A model generated the notes under the pieces. That model had not been told where the DNA came from. It made no database searches and saw only the letters and a list, made by a program, of their open reading frames with translations. Of a DNA stretch of 64,000 nucleotides, positions 17,308 through 26,243 are shown piece by piece. Made by a program: the position numbers and the translations under genes. Position 1 is the stretch's first letter. Every line of letters starts with the position of its first letter. This stretch comes from Mesorhizobium australicum WSM2073 (lineage in GTDB: Bacteria; Pseudomonadota; Alphaproteobacteria; Rhizobiales; Rhizobiaceae), in assembly GCF_000230995.2 (NCBI RefSeq), contig NC_019973.1:4974001-5038000 (forward strand). Direction: 5' to 3'.

Positions 17308-18360
17308 GTGTATCTGGTGTCAGGCGTATCCTTCGTGTCATCTTCGGATTTCAGGCAAATCGCGATAAGGACGCAATCGGGAAAAGCCGAAAGGCTGTTC
17401 CGCGCCGCCGTTTCCGCGTTCTGCTCGCTGACGCGACCGTCGCGCCGGGAGATCGGCCAACTCGAAGACCTGACGCTGCCTCTGTTCGATGATGTATCCG
17501 TCGAATCGCGGCGCTACGTGGCAGCCGCCCTTTCCGAATGCGAATACGCACCCGCGGCCCTGGTGCGGCGCCTCTGCGAGGAACCGGTCGACATTGCCGC
17601 TCCACTGCTCATCCGCTCGCGCGCCGTCAGCGACATCGACCTGATCGCGCTGATTGGCCGGCATGGGCTGCCGCATGCGCGCGCCATAGCGCGGCGCAAG
17701 GATCTGAACCCGACCATCGCCGATCTGATCAGGGCGCTCGATAGGCCGACCCTGGTGCGGACGCGGGATCCGGAAGCAGCCCCGGCGCAGAGCCTTGTCG
17801 TGAAGGCGCAAGCGACGGCGGACAGCGCGGAAACTCAGCAGACACCCGGCGTTGCCGCCGAGAGCGCGCGGCGCAAGCTGCGCTCCATGATGCGCACCGG
17901 CGACCAAGCCTTGGCGGCGAAGATCGACGCGTTCCCCGGCGCGGACACCTTTGTCAAACTGCGCGAGACGGCACTGACGGGAAACGCCGCGTTCTTCCAC
18001 ACCGCGCTGGCGGACGCTCTCGACATTGATTTTTCGATTGCGCAATCGCTGACCGCCCACCAGAACTATGCGCCGCTGCTTGCGGCGCTGCGTTCGCTCG
18101 ACTTCAGCGAGGACCGGGCATTCCTGATCACTGTCGCCGTCTATCCCGGCCTGTTCCCGCATCCCCAGGCCATCCGCGCCTATCTCGACCGCTACCGCCT
18201 GCTGCATCGCGACGCGGCCCTGGATATGGTGCGGGAGTGGAAGGCCGAAACCCTGTCCAAGACGGTTCGCGGCAAGCCACCGGCAAACGGCGACAGCCGC
18301 AGGGCCTCCAACAGCGACGAAGCCGACGCCCCCGGCCTCAGGGCGTCTTCACGGAAATAA
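17308..18360 (+). CDS. DUF2336 protein
   Basis: A 350-residue, mostly helical protein of the DUF2336 family. The N-terminal half is HEAT-like (ERLFRAAVSAFCSLTRPSRREIGQLEDLTLPLFDDVSVESRRYVAAALSE pattern, with recurrent LIRSRAVSDIDLIALIGRHG). The C-terminal half carries a second helical domain. GTG at 17308 is the first available start; another GTG occurs a few codons later and there is no early ATG, so the start is uncertain. Its last 23 bases overlap convergently with the DUF1491 gene. No function is known for the family. Confidence 0.72.
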   Translation: MYLVSGVSFVSSSDFRQIAIRTQSGKAERLFRAAVSAFCSLTRPSRREIGQLEDLTLPLFDDVSVESRRYVAAALSECEYAPAALVRRLCEEPVDIAAPLLIRSRAVSDIDLIALIGRHGLPHARAIARRKDLNPTIADLIRALDRPTLVRTRDPEAAPAQSLVVKAQATADSAETQQTPGVAAESARRKLRSMMRTGDQALAAKIDAFPGADTFVKLRETALTGNAAFFHTALADALDIDFSIAQSLTAHQNYAPLLAALRSLDFSEDRAFLITVAVYPGLFPHPQAIRAYLDRYRLLHRDAALDMVREWKAETLSKTVRGKPPANGDSRRASNSDEADAPGLRASSRK

Positions 18361-18685
18361 GTTCCTCGATGGGAACGCTACCGGCCTCGATCTCGACCAC
18401 CCAGAGGTCGGGATCGAATTTTTTCTCGCGCTCCAGTCTCGCATCCAGCACGGCGGCATCGTTGCCGGCGGCGAGAAGGCTGAAAAAACGGTCTTCGGGC
18501 TTGGCCGAATCGTAGCTTGTCTGCGGTGCCGGCCCGTAGAGAGCCGTTTCACCCAGCCTGCCCCGCGCCAGGATGAACACGGCCCCGGCCTCCGTCGCGC
18601 CGCGATTGACCACGGCGGCAAATCCGCCGACGCCGAAAACCCGGCGCAACAGGGCCGAGACCCACAGATCAGCGGTTACGCGCAT
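18338..18685 (-). CDS. DUF1491 protein
   Basis: A 115-residue protein matching DUF1491: MRVTADLWVSALLRRVFGVGGFAAVVNRGATEAGAVF at the N-terminus, then the LYGPAPQTSYD region and EREKKFDPDLWVVEIE near the C-terminus. The family is small, restricted mainly to alphaproteobacteria, and of unknown function. The gene ends inside the 3' end of the opposing DUF2336 gene. It lies 71 bp downstream of the peptidoglycan-binding-domain gene on the same strand and may be cotranscribed. Confidence 0.8.
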   Translation of the reverse strand: MRVTADLWVSALLRRVFGVGGFAAVVNRGATEAGAVFILARGRLGETALYGPAPQTSYDSAKPEDRFFSLLAAGNDAAVLDARLEREKKFDPDLWVVEIEAGSVPIEELISVKTP

Positions 18686-18756
18686 GGAGGACTCCCGACG
18701 ACATGCGGGCTCTCTACCGAAATTTCCCGTGGAGGGCGAGCCGTCGTTTTCGGCCG

Positions 18757-19539
18757 TCAGTTGGTGAGGCCGATCTCGCGCATCTTGACGTAGACGATCT
18801 CGTCGGGCTCGCCGGTCTGCGGCAAGCCGAACAGCGACTGGAATTCCTTGATCGCCGCCTTGGTGCGTGCACCGACGACGCCATCCAGTTGCATGTCGTC
18901 ATTGCCGAAGGCCTTCAGCCCGGCCTGGATCTTGACGATGCGGGGGTCAGGCCCCTGCAAAGCGGCGTTCGCCGGAGCCTCGTTGGTCTGCAAGGACACG
19001 GGAACGGCGGCCGGCGGCATGTCAGGACGAGGTTGCGGTTTCGGCACGGCAGCCGTCTTCGGCGTTGCACCCAGTTGATCCAGGAGCAGCGCGTCGATCT
19101 CGCCCGAGGCGTTCAGCCCGACCTTCTGTTGATAAGCCTGTATGGCCTTGCGCGTGTTGGGGCCGGAGATGCCGTCGAGGGTGCCGGAGTAGAAATCGAG
19201 GTCCTTCAATATGCCTTGCACCTGCTCGACCACCGGGTCGCCCTTGATCGGAGCGGGCGCGGCATTGGACCGCACGATGTTGATTGTCGTCTCGGGCTCG
19301 TCGGCGGTGGCGTGCGGAAAGCCCTGGAAATTGCGTGTGGCGAAAAACGCTCCGGCGTGCGGGAAAGGCTGATACCATAGCGCATTCGCCGAGACGTAGA
19401 ACAGCGTCACCAGGAATGCGGTCGATCCTCCCACCAGGACGGGATTGCGCGAAATCATGCCGCCGACGGCGATGGCGCCGTCTTGAAAGGCATTGCCGCG
19501 GCGTTTGACCGCCTTAGCCTGTTTTGCGGAGCGAGCCAT
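18757..19539 (-). CDS. membrane-anchored protein with two peptidoglycan-binding domains
   Basis: A 260-residue protein. A basic cytoplasmic N-terminus is followed by a TM helix at about 33-52 (VLVGGSTAFLVTLFYVSANA), a linker, and two PG_binding_1 domains (about 115-165, LKDLDFYSGTLDGISGPNTR; about 205-257, LKAFGNDDMQLDGVVGARTK). It is probably bound to the periplasmic face and to the cell wall. Its start overlaps the 3' end of the upstream kinase gene by 26 bp, and GGGGACGGAA immediately precedes the ATG, so the overlap is real and implies coupled expression with the kinase. Confidence 0.85.
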   Translation of the reverse strand: MARSAKQAKAVKRRGNAFQDGAIAVGGMISRNPVLVGGSTAFLVTLFYVSANALWYQPFPHAGAFFATRNFQGFPHATADEPETTINIVRSNAAPAPIKGDPVVEQVQGILKDLDFYSGTLDGISGPNTRKAIQAYQQKVGLNASGEIDALLLDQLGATPKTAAVPKPQPRPDMPPAAVPVSLQTNEAPANAALQGPDPRIVKIQAGLKAFGNDDMQLDGVVGARTKAAIKEFQSLFGLPQTGEPDEIVYVKMREIGLTN

Positions 19540-21325
19540 TTCCGTCCCCTTTCGCCCTCGTCACCGGCATTGTCAGCACTCCGGTCGGGTTGGCGGGGCG
19601 CCCCTTCGGCCCGCCGACCGGCAGGCTGATGGTGACCGTGGTGCCCTCGCCCGGCATGCTTTCGATCGCCATGGTCCCTTCATGCAAGGCCACCAGCCCC
19701 TTCACCAGGGAAAGGCCAAGACCCGTGCCCTCAAAACGGCGGGTATAGTCGTTCTGGATCTGCGTGAAGGGTTTGCCGAGATTGGCGAAATCCTCCTCGG
19801 CAATGCCGATGCCGGTGTCCCTCACCCAGAAATGCAGACGTGAGCCGATCCGCTTGGCGCCGACGACGACATCGCCGCCGTCGGGGGTGAACTTGATCGC
19901 GTTGGAAACGAGGTTGATGAGCATCTGCTGTACGGCGCGGCGATCGGCATTGATATCGCCGGCGTCAGGGGCGATCTGCGTCTGCAGGTCGATATTCTTG
20001 GCCTGCGCCTGCAGCCGCATCATCGACTGGCACATGTCTGCGGCTTCTACGAACCGGAACGGCTCCGGCTCGGTGGCGTAGACGCCCGATTCGATCCTCG
20101 ACACGTCGAGTATGGATGTCACGACTGCCAGCAGATGCTGGCCCGAATCCCGCACCAGACCGACATATTCCTTCTGGCGCGGATCCTTGAAGGCGCCGAA
20201 CATCTCGTGCAGCAGCATGTCGGAGAAACCGATGATGGCGTTCAACGGCGTGCGCAGTTCATGGCTCACGACTGCCAGGAACCGGCCCTTAGCCACTTCG
20301 GCGGCGGCGGCCGTCTCATTGGCTTGCGCCAGTTCTTCGCGCAGCCGCGCGGTCTCGTCATTTTGGCGCAGGACAAGCGTGAAGACGTCGCCTTGTTTCT
20401 CGCCACGCACCAGTTCGAGCGCGAATGGCTGGTAATTGTCGGCCACAAAGCCATTTCCATTGTGGGCGCCGTTGCCACTCTGGGGCAGCCTGATGCGCAA
20501 GTCGAGGCGGCGCGACCGTGCGCCGTCACGCATGTCGGCCAGGGCGCTGAGATAGGAGACGCGGTCCGACAGGTGCACCCGATCGAAGAGGCCCGTTCCG
20601 GACAACAGTTCAGGCGGCAATTTCAGAAGCGTACGCGACTTGGCGGATGCATCCACGACCTCGCCGTGGCGGGCGACCCGCAAGACCACCGCGTCGATGA
20701 TGTCTTCCAGTCGATCACCCGCATCGAGCGTATCGGCCGCGCCGGCGGTGCCGCGAAAAGCCGATATGCGCGGGATGAGGGCCAGCGCCCAGGCCAATGG
20801 CACCAGCCAATGCCAGGCGGCGATGTGCGCATCCGTGAATGGAAGGAAGGCGGCCGACAAGGACTGAAGGGCGATGGCGATGACTGCTGTCGCGCCCCCC
20901 CACAATGCCGCACGCCGTGACGCGCCGATCCACCAGGCTTCGAATGGCAACGCCAGGGCAAGCATGGCGACAGGTGAACTCAATCCGCCGGCGGCACCGA
21001 TGAGACCGGCAAGGGCAAGCGCCGCCATCGCCAGGGCGATCGGCCCCGCGGCAGCCATCTTGCCGGTAGCGGCTACCAGCAGGGCGACGAACCAGCACAG
21101 GCCGAAGGCCGCGAAAATGGCGGCCATGGTCACCGCGGCGCCCATCCCCGATGTAACCAGCGTGACCGCGGCACCCGCTGCAAAAAACGGCGCGGCCAGC
21201 ATCACGCCGATGAAACGGCGCTGGCGCTCGCGGTCGCTCCGTTCGAGAACGCTGGGATGAACCATGCGCTCACAACCGGCCGCTATTGCACCAGGCAATT
21301 CAGCGTATCTGGCCTCGATCGGCAT
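19514..21325 (-). CDS. divJ: multi-pass PAS sensor histidine kinase, DivJ-like
   Basis: About 603 residues from the start at 21325 (MPIEARYAELPG); 21262 (MVHPSVLERSDRE) is an alternative. It has about six N-terminal TM helices, a PAS-like domain (LEDIIDAVVLRVARHGEVVDAS), and a kinase core with VSHELRTPLNAIIGFSDML, NLVSNAIKFTPDGG, RDTGIGIAEEDF and GTGLGLSLVKGL. This matches the DivJ/PleC/PdhS cell-cycle kinases that phosphorylate DivK. In S. meliloti divJ lies next to mucR; here mucR is 1.4 kb away beyond two small genes, supporting DivJ. The following gene, overlapping its end, encodes a wall-binding membrane protein. The symbol rests on domain layout plus synteny. Confidence 0.62.
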   Translation of the reverse strand: MPIEARYAELPGAIAAGCERMVHPSVLERSDRERQRRFIGVMLAAPFFAAGAAVTLVTSGMGAAVTMAAIFAAFGLCWFVALLVAATGKMAAAGPIALAMAALALAGLIGAAGGLSSPVAMLALALPFEAWWIGASRRAALWGGATAVIAIALQSLSAAFLPFTDAHIAAWHWLVPLAWALALIPRISAFRGTAGAADTLDAGDRLEDIIDAVVLRVARHGEVVDASAKSRTLLKLPPELLSGTGLFDRVHLSDRVSYLSALADMRDGARSRRLDLRIRLPQSGNGAHNGNGFVADNYQPFALELVRGEKQGDVFTLVLRQNDETARLREELAQANETAAAAEVAKGRFLAVVSHELRTPLNAIIGFSDMLLHEMFGAFKDPRQKEYVGLVRDSGQHLLAVVTSILDVSRIESGVYATEPEPFRFVEAADMCQSMMRLQAQAKNIDLQTQIAPDAGDINADRRAVQQMLINLVSNAIKFTPDGGDVVVGAKRIGSRLHFWVRDTGIGIAEEDFANLGKPFTQIQNDYTRRFEGTGLGLSLVKGLVALHEGTMAIESMPGEGTTVTISLPVGGPKGRPANPTGVLTMPVTRAKGDGNGSLRKTG

Positions 21326-21798
21326 CAATTCAACGCACTCGCACTCGTCGTGAACAGCTCTGCTTTTGCAGATTGTCTTGGTTGGCTTTGAAACTCGCAT
21401 CCAGCGTTTAAGGAATGGATAAGGCAGGGCCGACCAAGGCCCGCCCTGCGGCAAATATCGGGATGACGGCGGCCGAAAACCCGGTCAAATGCAGCCATAG
21501 TAAACGGAGGGTTATCCTGGCGGCCCTGTCGTCGGACCGCGGGCCAAGTCGTCGAAGCCGCTTTATTTCCTCGAAGACACAATTCATTCAACGGGATAGA
21601 TGGTTATCGAATGGTGAGAAGGATCGTTCCGATATGAAACAAATCGACAGCAAAACGCTTCGTTTCGAATTTGCCTAAAATTTGAGGAAAATTCTCGGCG
21701 ATCGTGCAAGCCGTCCTTCGTGCCTGTGTGTCAACATCCTGCCCATAAAAGAGGTCATGCCATATGATGCATGATCCGGTCACGACGAGAGGCAAGGC
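21326..21798. other. intergenic region between divJ-like gene and DUF5330 gene
   Basis: About 470 bp between divergent genes. It is AT-richer than the surroundings toward its right half (21600-21780), where promoters for both directions would lie. A 14-codon ATG frame (21634-21678) has only a distant purine run and is not called. No RNA gene or repeat was recognised. Confidence 0.4.
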
Positions 21799-22146
21799 AT
21801 GTTCTTCCTGATAAGAATGGCTTTCTGGTTTTCACTGGTGCTGCTGGCGCTGCCGCTGGGTGTCGGGTCCGATGAAACGGGCCAGGAAAGCGTCGGGCCG
21901 ATCCAGGCCCTGTTCGCGGCGCGAGACGCCGTCGGCGACATCGCCGGTATCTGCGAACGCAAGCCCGATGTCTGCGAGACGGGCAAGTCGGCGATGCACA
22001 CCATCACCGCACGCGCCAAGGAAACTGCCAAGATCGCGGCGGCCATGCTGGACGACAAGTCCGCCGGCCCCGACACCTCGACAATGACGGGCAGCGTGCC
22101 GGAAGTCGTCCTGCCTGAAACGGTCAACCTGCCGATAAACAATTAA
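21799..22146 (+). CDS. DUF5330 small exported protein
   Basis: A 115-residue protein with a signal peptide or anchor (MFFLIRMAFWFSLVLLALPLG). The DUF5330 core follows (QALFAARDAVGDIAGICERKPDVCETGKSAMHTITARAKETA), with two Cys that could form a disulfide. GAGAGGC precedes the ATG. It is a single gene with a strong terminator after it. The family occurs in Rhizobiales; its function is unknown. Confidence 0.75.
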   Translation: MFFLIRMAFWFSLVLLALPLGVGSDETGQESVGPIQALFAARDAVGDIAGICERKPDVCETGKSAMHTITARAKETAKIAAAMLDDKSAGPDTSTMTGSVPEVVLPETVNLPINN

Positions 22147-22161
22147 GCCGTCTCGACGGCG

Positions 22162-22210
22162 CACCGCGGGCAGTCTGCCCTCTCGACGCCCGCGGTGTCC
22201 TTGTTTTTTC
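22162..22210 (+). terminator. rho-independent terminator after DUF5330 gene
   Basis: A perfect 10-bp stem (CACCGCGGGC at 22162-22171 with GCCCGCGGTG at 22188-22197) is followed by TCCTTGTTTTTT. It lies 15 bp after the DUF5330 stop and separates it from sufE. Confidence 0.8.
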
Positions 22211-22246
22211 CGTGACGCGGCGCCGCCGCGTGACTATATCCGGGTC

Positions 22247-22675
22247 ATGACGACGACGATCCAGACGATCCGCGACGACTTCTCGTTCCTTGACGAATGG
22301 GAGGATCGTTATCGTTACGTCATCGAACTCGGCGAAGCGCTGCCGCCCTTTCCCGATGCGGAGCGCAACGCCACCAACAAGGTGCCAGGTTGCGTCAGCC
22401 AGGTCTGGCTGACCACCGAACGGGGTCCGGGCGCCGACCCCGTCATCACCTTCACCGGCGATTCGGACGCCCATATCGTGCGCGGACTGGTTGCGATCAT
22501 GCTGGCGCTGTTTTCCGGAAAGACGGCCAGCGAAATCCAGAAAATCGATGCGGAAGCGACGCTGAAGGCACTCGGCCTCGACGAGCACCTGTCGCCCCAG
22601 CGTGCCAACGGCCTTCGCTCGATGGTCAAGCGCATCAAACGCGATGCCGAGATGGCGCTCGCCCAGACTGCCTGA
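22247..22675 (+). CDS. sufE: SufE-family cysteine desulfuration protein
   Basis: A 142-residue protein with the SufE pattern: IRDDFSFLDEWEDRYRYVIELGEALPPFP, then NKVPGCVSQVWL with the sulfur-accepting Cys49, and a C-terminal GLDEHLSPQRANGLRSMVKRI. SufE takes the persulfide from the cysteine desulfurase SufS and passes it to the SufBCD scaffold during Fe-S cluster assembly. No other suf gene is in this window, so it is a detached copy, as is common in Rhizobiales. It ends at a bidirectional terminator facing mucR. Confidence 0.92.
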   Translation: MTTTIQTIRDDFSFLDEWEDRYRYVIELGEALPPFPDAERNATNKVPGCVSQVWLTTERGPGADPVITFTGDSDAHIVRGLVAIMLALFSGKTASEIQKIDAEATLKALGLDEHLSPQRANGLRSMVKRIKRDAEMALAQTA

Positions 22676-22703
22676 TCGACCTGTCGATCTTCCGCCCACC
22701 CCT

Positions 22704-22740
22704 GAAATCAAAACGGCGCCCGAAGGCGCCGTTTGATTTC
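22704..22740. terminator. bidirectional terminator between sufE and mucR
   Basis: A near-perfect inverted repeat: GAAATCAAAACGGCGCC pairs with GGCGCCGTTTGATTTC across a CGAA loop, with one bulged A. A-rich and T-rich arms on both sides suit termination of both convergent genes. Confidence 0.85.
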
Positions 22741-22762
22741 AATCCAATCTGGCAAGCAGCGA

Positions 22763-23191
22763 CTACCGCGCCGCCTTGCGCTTGCGGCCGAGGCCCATCT
22801 TCTTGGCAAGCTGCGAGCGGGCCGCCGCGTAATTCGGGGCAACCATCGGATAGCTTGGGTCCAGGTTCCACTTTTCACGATACTGATCGGGCGTCAGATC
22901 GTAGTGGGTCATCAGATGACGCTTGAGCGACTTGAACTTCTTGCCGTCTTCGAGACAGACAATGTAGTCGTCATGAACGGAGCGCTTCGGGTTGACAGCC
23001 GGCTTCTGCTTGTCGGCAGGCGCCTGTTCGACGGTTCCGCCCACACGCCCGAGGGCGGCATGGACATCGGATATCAGGTTCGGCAGTTCGCCGACCGGCA
23101 CCGGATTGTTGCTGACATAGGCAGCCACCACGTCGGCGGTGAGCTCAATCAGCGCATCATTGTTTCTGGAAGGTGTTTCGACAATATCCAT
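22763..23191 (-). CDS. mucR: MucR/Ros family transcriptional regulator
   Basis: A 142-residue Ros/MucR protein. The N-terminal oligomerisation helices ([34 protein letters not shown]) are followed by a prokaryotic zinc-finger (C79, D82, H92, H96 in [19 protein letters not shown]) and the basic C-terminal DNA-binding part ([32 protein letters not shown]). MucR binds AT-rich DNA and acts as an H-NS-like global repressor of exopolysaccharide, motility and cell-cycle genes. The second canonical metal Cys is Asp, as in other MucR-type members. A long AT-rich leader region lies upstream, consistent with autoregulation. Confidence 0.92.
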   Translation of the reverse strand: MDIVETPSRNNDALIELTADVVAAYVSNNPVPVGELPNLISDVHAALGRVGGTVEQAPADKQKPAVNPKRSVHDDYIVCLEDGKKFKSLKRHLMTHYDLTPDQYREKWNLDPSYPMVAPNYAAARSQLAKKMGLGRKRKAAR

Positions 23192-23641
23192 GGTCTTCAG
23201 GCCCCAACAAGAGTTACGTCGGTCTGTGCCCCTTTTTACAGGCAGGGCATTGCACGAATTTGCGCAGATAGAGCTGCCGCGATTCGTGTCACGGGGACAT
23301 CAATGCGGCCGCAGGTCAAGTAAGTCAATTCGTTGCGCGCATTATATTTATGAATCTTGATCAACTATTCCGCGATCAGCTTCAATCTTTCGTGCATCAT
23401 GTAATTTTTCGATATTTCGCCCGCCAAACCGATAAAGCCTGACGTAACGTCAGTTCACCGTTACATTCGCGATAACTCACAAATCAGGTTTCAATGCTCT
23501 TGGTTGCTTTGCCGTCGCTTCGGCAAACTTGGTTGTTCGCATCTGTCCTCAAAACCACAGGTTGCCGCACCTCTCTGTCGGGCAGGCAACCAGGCGACAT
23601 GCCCGCCGGCCGAACCCGTCGGGGCCAAAATCGATGGTCGT
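23192..23641. promoter_or_regulatory. long AT-rich mucR upstream region
   Basis: About 450 bp without a coding frame. It has T-rich tracts (23340-23420) suited to MucR autobinding and a perfect palindrome at 23439-23453. The neighbour on the left end of the region is mucR, and on the right the 3' end of the SH3-protein gene, so any promoter here serves mucR. A small RNA is possible but I see no diagnostic structure. Confidence 0.5.
23439..23453. promoter_or_regulatory. perfect palindrome CTGACGT-A-ACGTCAG
   Basis: Seven-base arms around a single A form a perfect inverted repeat about 250 bp upstream of the mucR start codon. It looks like an operator for a dimeric regulator; which one is unknown. 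Confidence 0.45.
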
Positions 23642-24010
23642 TCAATTCGGGATGATGTATCTGCCATAGGCCCAGCCGGTCACGAAGGTGCCGTTCTTGG
23701 CCGGGTCATGCCAGATTTCGCACCAGCGATAGCGAACCGTCTGCTGCTGTTTCCATGCCGGTTGATTGGCGATATCGAGCAGGTTTATGCCGCCGGTGCA
23801 TCGTCCGGTCATCTGCAGGACGGTCCCGTTCGGATAGGCTGCCTGCTTCTGGGATGTTCCCGACGGATATTTGCGCACATTGAGCGTGTCGCCGAACGGC
23901 ACATTGGCCACTTGCCAAGCCGAAAATACGGTCGCATGAGACTGGCCGGCAAAGACCAGACTTAGCGAAGCGACGGCGGAAGCCGCAGCAATACGAGACC
24001 GAATAGTCAT
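23642..24010 (-). CDS. exported SH3-like domain protein
   Basis: A 122-residue protein. The start at 24010 is fixed by GGAGGAG seven bases upstream and by the signal peptide (MTIRSRIAAASAVASLSLVF, ending near SHA). The mature domain has bacterial SH3 features (VPFGDTLNVRKYPSGTS, NGTVLQMTGRC, RWCEIWHD, GWAYGRYI) with two Cys. Such domains bind peptidoglycan or proteins in the periplasm. It is a single gene, divergent from oligopeptidase B. Confidence 0.75.
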   Translation of the reverse strand: MTIRSRIAAASAVASLSLVFAGQSHATVFSAWQVANVPFGDTLNVRKYPSGTSQKQAAYPNGTVLQMTGRCTGGINLLDIANQPAWKQQQTVRYRWCEIWHDPAKNGTFVTGWAYGRYIIPN

Positions 24011-24124
24011 CTTCTCTCCTCCCGGCCGTCGCATGGGCCGACACCACCTCTACGCCACGGCTCTTGAACCTGCCCTGATCGGCGTGTTCATTCGTCATTC
24101 AAGATATTTCCAGAGCGAGACGCA

Positions 24125-26224
24125 ATGACCAGGACTTCCCGATTTCCAATCGCCAGCGCCCCTGCCCCCGAGAAAAGGCCCGTCTCGGACACGCATCACG
24201 GCATCACGCGAACCGATGAATATGCCTGGCTGCGAGCGGATAACTGGCAAGAAATGTTCAGGGATCCTTCCTTGCTCGGTCCTGGGATCCGCGCCGAACT
24301 CGAAGCCGAGAATGCCTATCAGTCGACGCTGATGGCCGACACGTCAGATCTGCAAAAGCAGCTTTTCAAGGAAATGAAGGGCCGCATCAAGGAAGATGAT
24401 TCTTCCGTTCCCATGAAGGACGGGCCTTATGCCTACGGCTCTTCCTTCAAGCTCGGCGGCGAGCAGCCGCGCTATTTCCGAACGCCGCGCGGCGGCGGAC
24501 CCGAGCAGATCCTGCTCGACGGCGACGCCGAGGCCGAGGGCAAGGCCTATTTCCGGCTTGGCGGCGTCGATCATTCGGCCGATCATAGCAAGCTCCTATG
24601 GGCCTTCGACGACAAGGGTTCGGAATTCTACACGCTGCGTGTGCGCGACCTTGCCGACGGCAAGGAACTGGCGGACCAGATACAGGCCACCGGCGGTTCG
24701 GGGGTCTGGGACGCGGGCAATGACGGGTTCTTCTATACGCGTCTCGACCCAAACCACCGGCCGTCGAAGGTGCTGTTCCACGCACTGGGGCAGGCCCCTG
24801 AAAACGACCGGCTGATCTACGAGGAAACCGACCCCGGCTTCTTCATGAACGTCGACGGGACCCGCAACAACCAATGGATCATGATCGGCATCAACGATCA
24901 CGAGACTTCGGAATACCGCCTGTTGAGCGCCAGCGATCCATTTGCCAAGCCGAAGCTGGTTTCGGCGCGCGAGACCGGCCTTCAATATGAACTTGAGGAA
25001 GGCGGCGATATCTTCTTCGTCCTGACCAACGCGGACGGTGCCAAGGACTTCAAGATCATGACGGCGCCGGCGAGCGACCCGGTCCGCGCCAACTGGCAGG
25101 AACTGGTGCCGCATGAACCCGGCCGGCTGATCCTGTCGGTGATCGGCTTCAAGGACCACATGGTGCGGCTCGAGCGCAAGGAAGGCCTGCCGCGCATCGT
25201 CGTGCGGGATCGGGCCAGCGGCGAAGAGCATCTGATTTCCTTCGACGAGGAAGCCTTCTCGCTCGGCCTTTCAGGGTCCCTGGAATATGACACCGAGATG
25301 ATGCGTTTTTCCTACTCGTCGATGACGACACCGTCACAGATGTTCGACTACAACATGCGCACTCGTGAGCGTGTGCTGCTCAAGACCCAGGAAGTGCCGT
25401 CCGGCCACGATCCGCACCTCTACGTCACGAGGCGGCTGATGGCGCCGGCGGCCGATGGCGAACTGGTGCCGATCTCGCTTCTGCATCACCGCGACACGCC
25501 GCTGGATGGCTCCGCGCCATGCCTGCTCTACGGTTACGGCTCCTACGGTATCACCGTGCCGGCCGCCTTCAACACCAACTGGTTCTCGCTGGTGGACCGT
25601 GGGTTCGTGTTTGCCATTGCCCACGTGCGCGGCGGCAAGGACAAGGGATATGGCTGGTACGACGACGGCAAGCGGGCGCACAAGATGAACACCTTCACCG
25701 ATTTCATCGCCTGCGCCCGCCACCTCGTTGCCGAGCGCTATACCGCGCATGACCGAATCGTCGCGCAAGGCGGCTCGGCCGGCGGTATGCTGATGGGCGC
25801 CATCGCCAACATGGCGCCGGATTGCTTCGGCGGCATCGTGGCCGAGGTTCCCTTCGTCGATGTACTCACCACCATGCTCGATGCAACGCTGCCGCTGACC
25901 CCGCCGGAATGGCCGGAATGGGGCAATCCGATCGCGTCGGCCGACGATTACCTGACGATCGCCGCCTATTCGCCATACGACAATGTCGCCGCGCTCAACT
26001 ATCCGCCGATCCTGGCGCTCGCCGGTCTCACCGATCCGCGCGTCACCTATTGGGAGCCGGCCAAATGGGTTGCGCGGCTGCGCGACCGCAAGAGCGGCGA
26101 CAATCCGGTACTGTTCAGGATCAACATGGATTCCGGCCATGCCGGTGCCTCCGGCCGGTTTTCACGCCTGGAGGAGATCGCCTATACTTATGCCTTCACG
26201 CTGAAGGTGACGGACAAGGCATAG
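24125..26224 (+). CDS. ptrB: oligopeptidase B (S9A serine peptidase)
   Basis: A 699-residue cytosolic peptidase of the prolyl oligopeptidase family. The N-terminal seven-bladed propeller region starts with the conserved HGITRTDEYAWLRADN. The C-terminal alpha/beta-hydrolase has the nucleophile Ser551 in QGGSAGGML, the Asp in LTDPRVTYWEPAKW and the His in SGHAGASGR. EYDTEMMRFSYSSMTTPSQMFDYN and HVRGGKDKGYGWYDDGK are PtrB hallmarks. It cleaves peptides after basic residues. The family length (about 690-700) agrees. Confidence 0.9.
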   Translation: MTRTSRFPIASAPAPEKRPVSDTHHGITRTDEYAWLRADNWQEMFRDPSLLGPGIRAELEAENAYQSTLMADTSDLQKQLFKEMKGRIKEDDSSVPMKDGPYAYGSSFKLGGEQPRYFRTPRGGGPEQILLDGDAEAEGKAYFRLGGVDHSADHSKLLWAFDDKGSEFYTLRVRDLADGKELADQIQATGGSGVWDAGNDGFFYTRLDPNHRPSKVLFHALGQAPENDRLIYEETDPGFFMNVDGTRNNQWIMIGINDHETSEYRLLSASDPFAKPKLVSARETGLQYELEEGGDIFFVLTNADGAKDFKIMTAPASDPVRANWQELVPHEPGRLILSVIGFKDHMVRLERKEGLPRIVVRDRASGEEHLISFDEEAFSLGLSGSLEYDTEMMRFSYSSMTTPSQMFDYNMRTRERVLLKTQEVPSGHDPHLYVTRRLMAPAADGELVPISLLHHRDTPLDGSAPCLLYGYGSYGITVPAAFNTNWFSLVDRGFVFAIAHVRGGKDKGYGWYDDGKRAHKMNTFTDFIACARHLVAERYTAHDRIVAQGGSAGGMLMGAIANMAPDCFGGIVAEVPFVDVLTTMLDATLPLTPPEWPEWGNPIASADDYLTIAAYSPYDNVAALNYPPILALAGLTDPRVTYWEPAKWVARLRDRKSGDNPVLFRINMDSGHAGASGRFSRLEEIAYTYAFTLKVTDKA

Positions 26225-26243
26225 CTCACGGAGGAACGCTGCG

